A DNA stretch of 64,000 nt from Ignavibacteriales bacterium (GTDB lineage Bacteria > Bacteroidota > Ignavibacteria > Ignavibacteriales > Melioribacteraceae), in assembly GCA_021740915.1 (NCBI GenBank), contig JAIOYW010000008.1, forward strand, positions 1 to 64,000, written 5' to 3'. Positions 1 to 8,026 of this stretch are shown piece after piece. The position numbers and the translations under genes are program-made. The notes below the pieces were generated by a model that was not told the origin of the DNA, ran no database searches, and saw nothing but the letters and a program-made list of their open reading frames with translations. The first letter of the stretch is position 1, and every line of letters starts with the position of its first letter.

Positions 1-1302
1 ACGGGACATGGACCAGTTCAGAAATATGAGAGCAAGACACCGGAAAACATTCTGATCGAAGATCCTTTTCCAATAAAAGAAAAAATGCTCCCGATTAAGA
101 AAGACAAAGTTGTGGCGATTCAGGGCATGGGTTTGACTACGTTTGATGTCGTTGCCGAGCTGACAATTGGCAGAGGAGGACGTTTCGTAACAGATACTAA
201 CGACAGAATGAGATACGAATCGTCCGGAAACGAACCCCGGATGATTCTTTTTTCCCGTTCCGGATTGCCGTTGCTCGCCCGCCCTGTGAACCAAAAAAGC
301 AGAATTGAACAGCGGACTGGAAAACATCTAACACGTGCAGTGATCGAAAAACTCCAGGGGAGAGGAAGAATAGATTTCGAGACCGAATTGTTTCCTTTAG
401 TAATTAAAGATATGGAAGAGGCATACTATCGGGCTTATTTAAGGAATTGCTGCCTGCCCACAGGATTAAAGGATCAGTTGGTTTCGCAGATGCTTGCAGG
501 CAGTGTAGATTGGATTGAGCAAATAGAAAGAGAGATTCCGGAACAGCAGCATTTTTCCTGGGAAAAGCTCAAAAAACCAATACCTTCAGAAGTCCTTACC
601 GATCCGGCAAAATTCACTGAATTTTTCAGTAAGTTTTTGAGAGAAGATCTTGAGCAGGCTAATATTGGAAATCTGGATAGCCCAATAAAAGCGGCGTGCG
701 ATGTATTGCGCGATCATCGTGAACTTATGGCGTTGGCGATGGACTTCAAGGGATTGACAGGTCAGTCGCAGAAATGGTTCTATGATGATTTGCTGCCTGT
801 AATGAAAAGGCTTAGCGTCGGTCCGCCTAAAGAGAGGATAGCCCAATTATTGGCACTGATTGAAGCAGGGTTAGTGAAGGCGGATTTTGGACCAGATACA
901 CGTTGCACAAGAAATGAGCATGGGTGGAAGGTTAGCTCCGGAGTCTGGCCGGATGTAACAGCCGGCGCAGACGTTTTAGTCCTTGCGAAACTTCCTGTAA
1001 ATGGACCTGAAAACGACCAATTATTAAGAAAATTAGTGGACAAAGGGATTGCGAAATACTTTAAAAATGATGAATTTTCAAGCATGGGATTAGATGTAAC
1101 GAAAACACTAAATTTGATAGATGCCCGGGGCAACACCGTCTCATCTATCTGGGCTCTTGGAGTAGTTACAGAGGGGACAAGATTCTATACGTTTTTTCTC
1201 CCGCGACCTTACAGCAGGTCAAGATTTGAAGAGGATGCTGATATTGCAGTTCGAACAATGTTTGAGCAATTGCATAAAATTGAGAGCGGCGGAATCATCT
1301 AA
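1..1302 (+). CDS. FAD/NAD(P)-binding protein, 5'-truncated by window edge
   Basis: The reading frame is already open at base 1 and runs 433 codons to the stop at 1302, so the start lies outside the window; the first ATG at 85 is internal. The motif GMGLTTFDVVAELTIGRGG (about residues 43-61 of the visible part) is the glycine-rich nucleotide-binding pattern of the FAD-NAD(P)-binding family (NAD_binding_9 type), whose members are often about 600 residues long. No membrane segment or signal is visible. It is 45 bp upstream of a GNAT gene and in line with an argininosuccinate-lyase-like gene, so the three are probably one operon. Family knowledge suggests a flavin-dependent oxidase or amine monooxygenase of small-molecule biosynthesis; the substrate cannot be read from sequence. 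The family call is fairly sure, the function is not. Confidence 0.75.
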   Translation, partial: TGHGPVQKYESKTPENILIEDPFPIKEKMLPIKKDKVVAIQGMGLTTFDVVAELTIGRGGRFVTDTNDRMRYESSGNEPRMILFSRSGLPLLARPVNQKSRIEQRTGKHLTRAVIEKLQGRGRIDFETELFPLVIKDMEEAYYRAYLRNCCLPTGLKDQLVSQMLAGSVDWIEQIEREIPEQQHFSWEKLKKPIPSEVLTDPAKFTEFFSKFLREDLEQANIGNLDSPIKAACDVLRDHRELMALAMDFKGLTGQSQKWFYDDLLPVMKRLSVGPPKERIAQLLALIEAGLVKADFGPDTRCTRNEHGWKVSSGVWPDVTAGADVLVLAKLPVNGPENDQLLRKLVDKGIAKYFKNDEFSSMGLDVTKTLNLIDARGNTVSSIWALGVVTEGTRFYTFFLPRPYSRSRFEEDADIAVRTMFEQLHKIESGGII

Positions 1303-1347
1303 ACCGAAACATTAAATTTTTCAAGAGAAGGATAGCCCGGTATTCAG

Positions 1348-1962
1348 ATGAAAATAGATAATACGGACACAAAATGGTCAATATCGCCAAATCTAAAAGG
1401 AGATTATGTTTCTATCGCGCCATTAAAATATGAGCATGAAGATGCATTAATCGAAGCTGTAAAAGATGGTGAACTTTGGAAACTATGGTATGCCAGGGTT
1501 CCAGCACCCGAAGGAATGAGAGTTGAAATCGAACGGCGACTCAAACTTGCGGAAGAAGGAAGAATGATGCCGTTTACAGTAATTGACAGCACTGGAAATG
1601 TCGTAGGAATGACCAGTTACCAGCTTCTTGACAGGTTAAATCGTCGTGTGGAAATCGGGTACACCTGGTATGCGACCAGAGTACAGAAAACACCTTTGAA
1701 TACCGAGGCAAAACTTTTACTTTTAACCCATGCATTTGAAGTTCTGGATTGTATAGCGGTTGGGTTTACAACATCAACATTTAATGAGCCGAGTCGTAAA
1801 GCAATTGAAAGGCTGGGCGCTAAACTGGATGGAATACTGAGAAACCACTCTATTCTGGCTGGCGGAATTATCAGAGATACCTGCTATTACAGTATTCTAA
1901 ACAGTGAATGGTCTGCTGTAAAAAAAAACCTCGTCTGGAAACTTGAAACTTATACTAAATGA
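1348..1962 (+). CDS. GNAT family N-acetyltransferase (RimJ/RimL type)
   Basis: A 204-residue protein of the RimJ/RimL-like branch of GNAT acetyltransferases, which move an acetyl group from acetyl-CoA to an amine. The central block EIGYTWYATRVQKTPLNTEA and the following NEPSRKAIERLGAKLDG segment match the usual beta4-beta5 and CoA-binding part of this branch. It sits 45 bp after the FAD/NAD(P)-binding gene and 19 bp before the lyase-like gene, all on the same strand, which suggests co-transcription. The likely role is acetylation of a small-molecule amine made by its neighbours, but members of this branch also acetylate ribosomal proteins and antibiotics. Substrate unknown. Confidence 0.85.
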   Translation: MKIDNTDTKWSISPNLKGDYVSIAPLKYEHEDALIEAVKDGELWKLWYARVPAPEGMRVEIERRLKLAEEGRMMPFTVIDSTGNVVGMTSYQLLDRLNRRVEIGYTWYATRVQKTPLNTEAKLLLLTHAFEVLDCIAVGFTTSTFNEPSRKAIERLGAKLDGILRNHSILAGGIIRDTCYYSILNSEWSAVKKNLVWKLETYTK

Positions 1963-1981
1963 AAAGAAAAAATTCTTCTAA

Positions 1982-3430
1982 ATGAATAATAACGATCAGA
2001 ATATATTTTCAGAACGCGATCCATTCTACTGGTATTGCCGGATGGACAAGGCATCGACTTTAGCAACTCTGAATGCAGGAATAATTACAAATGCCCAGGC
2101 AGATGAAATAGCAAGGGGTATTAATAAACTAATTCAGTGGGGAGATGAAAACAAACAGAGCCGACCGACCGACTATCTGGATGTACAGGCAAGGTTGTTT
2201 AAAATTGCAGGGCCGGTGGCCTCACGAATGCATTCCGGCAGAAGTCGCCAGGATATGCTCGTCACTTTACATCGTTTACTATTAAGGGATCGTTTTCTTT
2301 TACTTTTTGAAAGACTATTAGATATCCGGTCAGAATTTCTTTCCCGCGCACGCGAAAACAGATCCGTTATCGTTCCCACCTATACAAACGGTGTTCAGGC
2401 GCAGCCGGCTCTTTTCGGTCACCTAATGAGTGGTTATGAATCCCCGCTTGCAAGAAGTACCCGGCGATTTATGGAATGCTATACCCGGCTTAATCAGTCA
2501 CCGTTAGGTTCGGCAGCATTAGCCACATCGCGGTTTCCTCTCAATAGAGAGCTTCTTTCTGAACTTTTGGGTTTTAACGGAATAGTTGAAAATTCTTTTG
2601 ATGCTGCACAGATAGCAGTAGTGGATACCGGTATTGAATGTGCGCAGATCGCAGCTCTTATTGCGTTAAGTTTGAATATGTTTACCCAGGACGTTCACGC
2701 CCAGTTTCATCATGTCAGGCCATGGATACAACTAACTGATCCGGATTTGCTCAGCGCGAGTACGCTTATGCCGCAGAAAAGAAATCCGGTTGTACTCAAC
2801 CGTGCAAGACTGCTGGGAAGTGAAGTTGTCGGCGCATCTGTAACAGCAGCCTTTGCTGCACATAACGTGAGTTCCGGGCTTACGGACTATAAGCGAATGG
2901 ACGCCTCCAACACTTTGGAACTTGCAATCAAATTAATGTCCGAAATATCAACAATTCTTAGAGGAATGAGGCTCGATAGTCAAGCCGCACTTGATGAACT
3001 TGAATCCGAATTTACTACCACATCGGAATTGGCGGCTTTACTGCAGGAACGAGCCGACATTCCCCTTTCAATTGCTCATGGATTTGCCTCAAAAATGGTT
3101 GATACCGCCCGCAAGGAAAGATTTTCACTTAAATCTATTCCTTTTACGATTATTAATACTATATTCTCTGAAGTTATAGCAGAGAAGTCAGATTTGAAAA
3201 CAAAAGAATTTCCTTTTTCAGAGCAAGAATTCAGAATCGCTGTCCATCCTCAGACAATGGTCAACAATTATAGAGGTAAAGGAGGATCGTCACCCGAGGA
3301 GACAGAAAAATTGTTTGAACAAGGTTTCCGCAAACTGGATTCAGATCGCGATTGGCTTCGAATAACGAAAGCTGCCGTCAACGAATCTGAGAAGCAGCTT
3401 GACGCTAAGTTCAACAATCTGATTAAATGA
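1982..3430 (+). CDS. Argininosuccinate lyase-like enzyme with altered catalytic site
   Basis: A 482-residue member of the argininosuccinate lyase branch of the fumarase/aspartase superfamily. The signatures are MHSGRSRQD (83-91; ArgH has HTGRSRND), AQPALFGH (140-147), SPLGSAALA (173-181), the mobile loop SASTLMPQKRNP (258-269) and a C-terminal GKGGSSPEE. The loop serine (S260) and lysine (K266) are kept. The ArgH segment GYTHLQ reads TYTNGV here, so the catalytic histidine is replaced by N136. RSRND has become RSRQD. No other arginine gene is nearby. With a FAD protein and a GNAT upstream, this is more likely a C-N lyase releasing fumarate from some N-substituted succinate than a true ArgH. 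Fold certain, substrate unknown. Confidence 0.8.
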   Translation: MNNNDQNIFSERDPFYWYCRMDKASTLATLNAGIITNAQADEIARGINKLIQWGDENKQSRPTDYLDVQARLFKIAGPVASRMHSGRSRQDMLVTLHRLLLRDRFLLLFERLLDIRSEFLSRARENRSVIVPTYTNGVQAQPALFGHLMSGYESPLARSTRRFMECYTRLNQSPLGSAALATSRFPLNRELLSELLGFNGIVENSFDAAQIAVVDTGIECAQIAALIALSLNMFTQDVHAQFHHVRPWIQLTDPDLLSASTLMPQKRNPVVLNRARLLGSEVVGASVTAAFAAHNVSSGLTDYKRMDASNTLELAIKLMSEISTILRGMRLDSQAALDELESEFTTTSELAALLQERADIPLSIAHGFASKMVDTARKERFSLKSIPFTIINTIFSEVIAEKSDLKTKEFPFSEQEFRIAVHPQTMVNNYRGKGGSSPEETEKLFEQGFRKLDSDRDWLRITKAAVNESEKQLDAKFNNLIK

Positions 3431-3805
3431 TCATAGCCTGTGCCCCGCTACCCGCATAAAATTTCAGGCAAGCAGTAACTGTCCCAAACTGGAATTATTC
3501 TCAGAAGGGTGAACTAATTATCAATGCTGTAGAGCGCTCACTGATGAGCTATTAGCACTCTTCCAGGGAATTAAAATTGTCCAAATTCCGGATTCGCAAT
3601 ATATTATTATTATATCCGGAAAGCCCTGGTTTTTGCTAGTGAGCAGTATTTAAATAATCAAAGAATTTATCAAATTAAGCCGATCGGCGAACTATTAAGA
3701 CTCCGGTAATTCAAATCAAAAAAACGTTATTATTATATATGGGGCTGGATAAAAGGAATAAATTAACCTGACAAAATTAAGTTTATTATTTTTGCATATT
3801 AATCT
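3431..3805. other. Intergenic region, 375 bp, AT-rich
   Basis: No gene or RNA is recognised here. The stretch becomes AT-rich toward the right and contains two similar TATTATTATATA runs (near 3603 and 3729). A good match to a Bacteroidota-type -7 box lies at its right end, just before the kinase gene. No clear terminator follows the lyase gene. Confidence 0.5.
3787..3794 (+). promoter_or_regulatory. Candidate -7 promoter box (TAnnTTTG)
   Basis: TATTTTTG matches the Bacteroidota -7 consensus TAnnTTTG exactly and lies 20 bp before the ATG at 3815, which would give a very short leader. No convincing -33 TTG element is found at the usual distance (CCTGACA near 3767 is the closest). Suggestive only. 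Confidence 0.3.
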
Positions 3806-3814
3806 GTGGAAACT

Positions 3815-5254
3815 ATGATCGAAAAAGAAAAATTATTAAGTGATGCCTTTGAGAAAATCATCGGGAATAAACCGGAGAAAATTTCTAAGCTACCCCAATC
3901 CGGATCATACCGTGAGTATTATCGTCTTGAGTTGGCAGAAAATTCTCTGATCGGGGCAATAAACAGCGACAAGAAAGAGAACATTGCTTTTATAGAATTC
4001 ACCAGACATTTTTTAAAATGCGGGCTGCCGGTTCCCAGGATCGAATATGAAGATCTTCAAAACAATATTTATCTTCTTCAGGATCTTGGGGACATAACCC
4101 TTTTTAGTCATTTGCAGAATGTCCGCTCAGGCGATCAGTTTCCACCAGAGTTAGTAAGTATTTACAAAAAAATTCTGGAACTTCTTCCGAAATTTCAAAT
4201 TGAAGCGTCAGTAGGACTTGATTATTCCAAATGCTATCCACGGGCATCTTTCGATAAGCAGTCGATGATGTGGGACCTGAATTATTTCAAATATTATTTT
4301 CTTAAACTCGCTAAAATCCCATTCGAAGAGCAATCTCTGGAGGAAGATTTTCAGACATTCAGCGATTATCTCTTAACATGCGGCACAGAATACTTCCTTT
4401 ACCGTGATTTCCAATCCAGGAACATAATGCTCAGTGAGGGGGAAATCTTTTTCATTGATTACCAGGGGGGAAGAAAAGGCGCGTTGCAATATGATGTTGC
4501 CTCGCTAATCTATGACGCAAAAGCTAATATCCCGGTTATACTTCGAGAAGAATTATTGGATCATTATATAAGCACACTAAAAAAATATATTGACGTAGAT
4601 GAAAAACCCTTCCGACAATATTATTATGGCTATGTTCTGATCAGGATAATGCAGGCGATGGGGGCATACGGATTCAGAGGCTTCTATGAAAAGAAGGAGC
4701 ATTTTCTTAAAAGTATTCCATATGCTCTTGAAAACCTTGAATGGTTAATTCGCAATACTGATATTCCTTTAGAAATTCCAGCATTGAGAGAGGTTTGGAC
4801 CAATCTTATCCGCTCAGATGAATTGGCAAAATTTCGTGATAATGCAAAAGATAATGAATTAAAAGTGACCATTACGAGTTTTTCATACAAAGATGGAGTC
4901 CCTGAAGATTTTTCAGGTAATGGCGGCGGATTTGTTTTTGACTGCAGAGCTCTGCACAACCCAGGGCGATATCTTGAGTTTCGAGATCTTAACGGACATG
5001 ATGCACCGGTAAAAGAATTTCTTAACCGGGAAAGAGCGGTGGCTCAATTCCTGAACAGCGTGTACAACCTGGTTGATGGATCTGTTGAAATTTACCTTCA
5101 GCGGGGATTCTCCGATTTGATGGTGAATTTCGGCTGTACAGGCGGTCAGCACCGGAGTGTATATTGCGCAGAGAGTTTAGGGGCACATTTACGTAAAAAG
5201 TTTGATGTAAAAGTTTTGGTAAATCACACAAGGTTTCCTGGAAAAACTAAATGA
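3815..5254 (+). CDS. AmgK-like sugar kinase fused to RapZ C-terminal domain
   Basis: The first ~340 residues are an aminoglycoside-phosphotransferase-fold kinase: the catalytic loop reads YRDFQSRN and the metal-binding motif FIDYQ is followed by GALQYDVASL. This is close to AmgK, which phosphorylates N-acetylmuramic acid or GlcNAc at the anomeric carbon. The last ~130 residues are a RapZ C-terminal domain, shown by FVFDCRALHNPG and GCTGGQHRSVYCAE. In enterobacteria that domain senses glucosamine-6-phosphate. The stop overlaps the start of a MurU-like gene by 4 bp (ATGA), the classic AmgK-MurU pairing. I prefer the ATG at 3815; an in-frame GTG at 3806 would add three residues. Kinase class is good; the exact sugar is inferred. 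Confidence 0.85.
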   Translation: MIEKEKLLSDAFEKIIGNKPEKISKLPQSGSYREYYRLELAENSLIGAINSDKKENIAFIEFTRHFLKCGLPVPRIEYEDLQNNIYLLQDLGDITLFSHLQNVRSGDQFPPELVSIYKKILELLPKFQIEASVGLDYSKCYPRASFDKQSMMWDLNYFKYYFLKLAKIPFEEQSLEEDFQTFSDYLLTCGTEYFLYRDFQSRNIMLSEGEIFFIDYQGGRKGALQYDVASLIYDAKANIPVILREELLDHYISTLKKYIDVDEKPFRQYYYGYVLIRIMQAMGAYGFRGFYEKKEHFLKSIPYALENLEWLIRNTDIPLEIPALREVWTNLIRSDELAKFRDNAKDNELKVTITSFSYKDGVPEDFSGNGGGFVFDCRALHNPGRYLEFRDLNGHDAPVKEFLNRERAVAQFLNSVYNLVDGSVEIYLQRGFSDLMVNFGCTGGQHRSVYCAESLGAHLRKKFDVKVLVNHTRFPGKTK

Positions 5255-5994
5255 GAGCAATGATCCTTGCCGCCGGATTAGGCACCCGATTACGACCCTT
5301 AACAGGAAGTCTGCCGAAAGCAATGGTGGAAATAGATGGTAAACCGCTTATACAGATAGTGATTGAGAGATTAAAGCAGGCAGGATTCAGGGAAATTATT
5401 ATAAATCTGCATCATTTTCCGGAAAAAATAATGGGTTTTCTTAATGAAAATCAATTTTTCGGATTGCCGATTCGGGACTCTGCCGAAGAAGAACTGCTTG
5501 ATACCGGCGGTGGAATAAAAAAAGCAATACAATCTTTCGGTTTATCCGATCAGCCATTATTAGTTCATAATGTGGATATACTCTGTAATTTCGATCTGTC
5601 ATCAATCTATAAGTTTGCCGTTAATTCAGATTATGATGCGGTTGTCGCTGTAAATAGCCGTCAAACATCAAGATATTTACTTTTTGATGAAAACAATTTG
5701 CTGGCAGGCTGGCTGAATAAAAAAACAGGAGAGCGTATAGAAGTTGAAGGTAAAAGCGCTGTGAAAGAAATGGCTTATTCCGGAATACAGTTAATAAAAC
5801 CCTCAGTCTTTAAGAAATTCCCGCCGGAAAACAAATTTTCGATTATAGATTTTTATCTTAATGCTGCACAAGAGATAAAAATCATGGGACTCGAGATGAA
5901 AAATCAGGTTTGGTTTGATATTGGAAAATCAGTGAACGATATTAAGGAAGCCGAAAAGATACTGCGATTAATCAATTCCACGAAAATCATGTGA
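5251..5994 (+). CDS. Sugar-1-phosphate nucleotidyltransferase (MurU-like)
   Basis: A 247-residue nucleotidyltransferase of the NTP_transferase family. The N-terminus carries the nucleotide-binding signature LAAGLGTRLRPLTGSLPKA (residues 6-24), and HNVDILCNFDL (around 105-115) holds the metal-binding Asp. MurU joins UMP to MurNAc-1-phosphate, bypassing de novo UDP-MurNAc synthesis. The 4-bp overlap with the upstream AmgK-like kinase indicates translational coupling and supports this role over mannose- or glucose-1-phosphate transfer, though those cannot be excluded. Length is close to known MurU proteins. Confidence 0.82.
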   Translation: MRAMILAAGLGTRLRPLTGSLPKAMVEIDGKPLIQIVIERLKQAGFREIIINLHHFPEKIMGFLNENQFFGLPIRDSAEEELLDTGGGIKKAIQSFGLSDQPLLVHNVDILCNFDLSSIYKFAVNSDYDAVVAVNSRQTSRYLLFDENNLLAGWLNKKTGERIEVEGKSAVKEMAYSGIQLIKPSVFKKFPPENKFSIIDFYLNAAQEIKIMGLEMKNQVWFDIGKSVNDIKEAEKILRLINSTKIM

Positions 5995-6164
5995 GGAGAC
6001 TCATATCCGCCATAAAAAATCCATCTAAATATGTTTTTATAAAGATTTTTAATTAATATTTAATTATTTTATAAACATAAACACTGTTTCAAACGTAATC
6101 GGAGTTAATGGTGTTACAGATGCTCCGGAACATTTAATTTTCTATATATAAACCGGAGGTTTAT

Positions 6165-7109
6165 ATGGGAGAGAAAAAGAAAAAGAAAAAACCAGAAGAA
6201 ACAAAACCTGAATCCGGAAGCGTTATCACAGAAGTAAAAGACTCAAAGAAATCCGGAAAGAAAAAAACCGTAACCCTTGAAAAACTGCAAACCCAGCTTG
6301 AAACAACAGACTCCGCCGAGGCCAAAGAAAAAAAGAAACTCGAAAAAAAATTCTATGAAAAGGAATTGCGCCGTCTGCAAATCGAACTTGTCAAGCTTCA
6401 GTACTGGATCAAAGAACAGGGGCTTAAAGTTGTTGTAATATTTGAAGGAAGAGATGCGGCGGGAAAAGGGGGGACAATTAAAAGAATAACAGAATGTCTG
6501 AATCCTAGAATCTGCCGTGTTGTTGCACTTCCAGCTCCCACCGAACGTGAGAAAACTCAATGGTATTTTGAGCGGTATATTCAGCACCTGCCATCCGCGG
6601 GAGAAATGGTAATTATGGATAGAAGCTGGTATAACAGAAGCGGTGTTGAAAGGGTGATGGGATTTTGTACTGAAGCCGATTACCGCGAATTTCTGAGATC
6701 GTGCCCGGAGTTCGAAAGAATGCTTGTCAGATCCGGAATAACTCTTATCAAGTACTGGTTTTCAGTCAGTGAAGAGGAACAGGAAAAACGTTTCCAGGCA
6801 AGATTACAGGACAAAACAAAGCTATGGAAATTAAGCCCAATGGACTTACAATCCCGCGCCCGATGGGTTGAGTACTCAAAAGCCAAAGATGAAATGTTTG
6901 CATATACGGATATCAAACAGGCTCAATGGTACGTTGTTGATGCGGATGACAAGAAAAAGGCGCGTCTGAACTGTATTCATCATCTTCTCAGTATGATTGA
7001 TTACAAAGATCTGACCCCGAAACCTCTCGAACTTCCGCCGCGGCCAAAGGCCCACGGATACATTCGTCCCCCCATAACAGATCAGACATTTGTGCCAAAA
7101 GTATATTAA
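6165..7109 (+). CDS. ppk2: Polyphosphate kinase 2 (PPK2 family)
   Basis: A 314-residue PPK2. Family enzymes use polyphosphate to phosphorylate nucleotides (mainly GDP or ADP to the triphosphate). Walker A is GRDAAGKGG (95-103), and the Walker B/lid region MDRSWYNRSGVERVMG follows at about 151. Tail segments such as KLSPMDLQSRARW are typical of class I. The first ~65 residues are an extra, very lysine-rich and probably disordered segment. A strong ribosome site (GGAGG at 6154-6158) precedes the ATG. The gene stands alone, with no ppk1 or ppx nearby. Confidence in the family is high; class and nucleotide preference are inferred. Confidence 0.95.
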   Translation: MGEKKKKKKPEETKPESGSVITEVKDSKKSGKKKTVTLEKLQTQLETTDSAEAKEKKKLEKKFYEKELRRLQIELVKLQYWIKEQGLKVVVIFEGRDAAGKGGTIKRITECLNPRICRVVALPAPTEREKTQWYFERYIQHLPSAGEMVIMDRSWYNRSGVERVMGFCTEADYREFLRSCPEFERMLVRSGITLIKYWFSVSEEEQEKRFQARLQDKTKLWKLSPMDLQSRARWVEYSKAKDEMFAYTDIKQAQWYVVDADDKKKARLNCIHHLLSMIDYKDLTPKPLELPPRPKAHGYIRPPITDQTFVPKVY

Positions 7110-7456
7110 TCGCTTTCGGAGATAGTGATCTCTGTTTCTGAACAAATAATCATTCCCTGCAACAGGATTCTTGTTGCAGGGAGTGTAATAACCCGCCTAC
7201 GAATCAGAACACCATTAGAATATTTGATTTTACTCAGGTTTATTTTGAGTCAGCAGGAAAACTATTCGAGGAACAAACTATTTTTATCTGAAGATATTTA
7301 TCATAAATAATGAGCAGAATTTTCTGAGACGCCGCCAGATAATCATCAGAAAACGTACAATTCAGGTAATTCGGAAATCGGATAAATCATTTACACATCC
7401 AATGAAACTTTATAAGTTCTGACAGGTAAAAAAATCACAAATAAATAAGGATAAAT
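7110..7456. other. Intergenic region, 347 bp
   Basis: It contains the ppk2-distal hairpin at 7154-7182 and a smaller GAGAT/ATCTC hairpin near 7120-7135. Otherwise it is AT-rich with no gene I can support. AAGGA at 7447-7451 precedes the lipoprotein ATG. Confidence 0.5.
7154..7182 (+). terminator. 11-bp hairpin after ppk2
   Basis: TCCCTGCAACA (7154-7164) pairs perfectly with TGTTGCAGGGA (7172-7182) around a 7-base loop. No U-run follows, so it may be a weak terminator or an mRNA 3'-end stabiliser. Confidence 0.5.
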
Positions 7457-8026
7457 ATGTTAAAAAACTTACCCCTGATAATTCTTCTTACTGGCATTCT
7501 TTTTACAGCGTGCAGCAAAGAAGAACTTGTTCAGGAAAAAATAACAACACAAAGTGGAAATCTTTTATTTTCATTACCCGATGGATGGGTAAAGGAACAG
7601 CCGGCTTCTTCAATGAGACTTGCTCAATATAAATTACCGGGAGATGGAGGAAAAGATGCCGAACTGGCATTGTTCTATTTCCCTGGAACAGGTGGAGGCG
7701 TTGAAGACAATCTTACCCGGTGGTATGGACAATTCAGAGGAACTGATGGTAACTCCCCTGCTGCAAATGCAGAAAGAAATGAGCTAAAAGCAGATGGGAT
7801 GAGGATAACCACTATTTATTTTACAGGAACTTATCTTCGTTCATCCTCAATGATGATGGGCGGCGATATTGAAGAATTACCAGATTATGCTCTTCTTGGC
7901 GCGATCATCGAGGGTGGAGGAGCCCCCTGGTTTTTTAAGGCAACGGGCCCCCAGCCCACCATCGATAAATGGCGCGATTCGTTTTCAGGTATGCTGAAAA
8001 CCGCAAAAATCACTAAAGATCAATAA
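7457..8026 (+). CDS. Lipoprotein of unknown function
   Basis: A 189-residue exported lipoprotein. Its signal sequence ends in the lipobox LFTAC, so Cys19 would be lipid-modified. The mature part begins with a charged stretch and continues with a compact region containing FSLPDGWVKEQP, a pattern seen in periplasmic proteins with a single alpha/beta domain. I do not recognise a named family. Its last 14 bases overlap the end of the convergent saccharopine dehydrogenase family gene. Probably an envelope protein exposed at a membrane surface. Confidence 0.75.
   Translation: MLKNLPLIILLTGILFTACSKEELVQEKITTQSGNLLFSLPDGWVKEQPASSMRLAQYKLPGDGGKDAELALFYFPGTGGGVEDNLTRWYGQFRGTDGNSPAANAERNELKADGMRITTIYFTGTYLRSSSMMMGGDIEELPDYALLGAIIEGGGAPWFFKATGPQPTIDKWRDSFSGMLKTAKITKDQ

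Noticed and set aside
1982-3430. True argininosuccinate lyase (argH)
   Set aside because: The catalytic-histidine segment differs and no arginine genes are adjacent, so I did not give the argH symbol.
7125-7310. 61-codon plus-strand ORF after ppk2
   Set aside because: It crosses the hairpin after ppk2 and has no family pattern or ribosome site.
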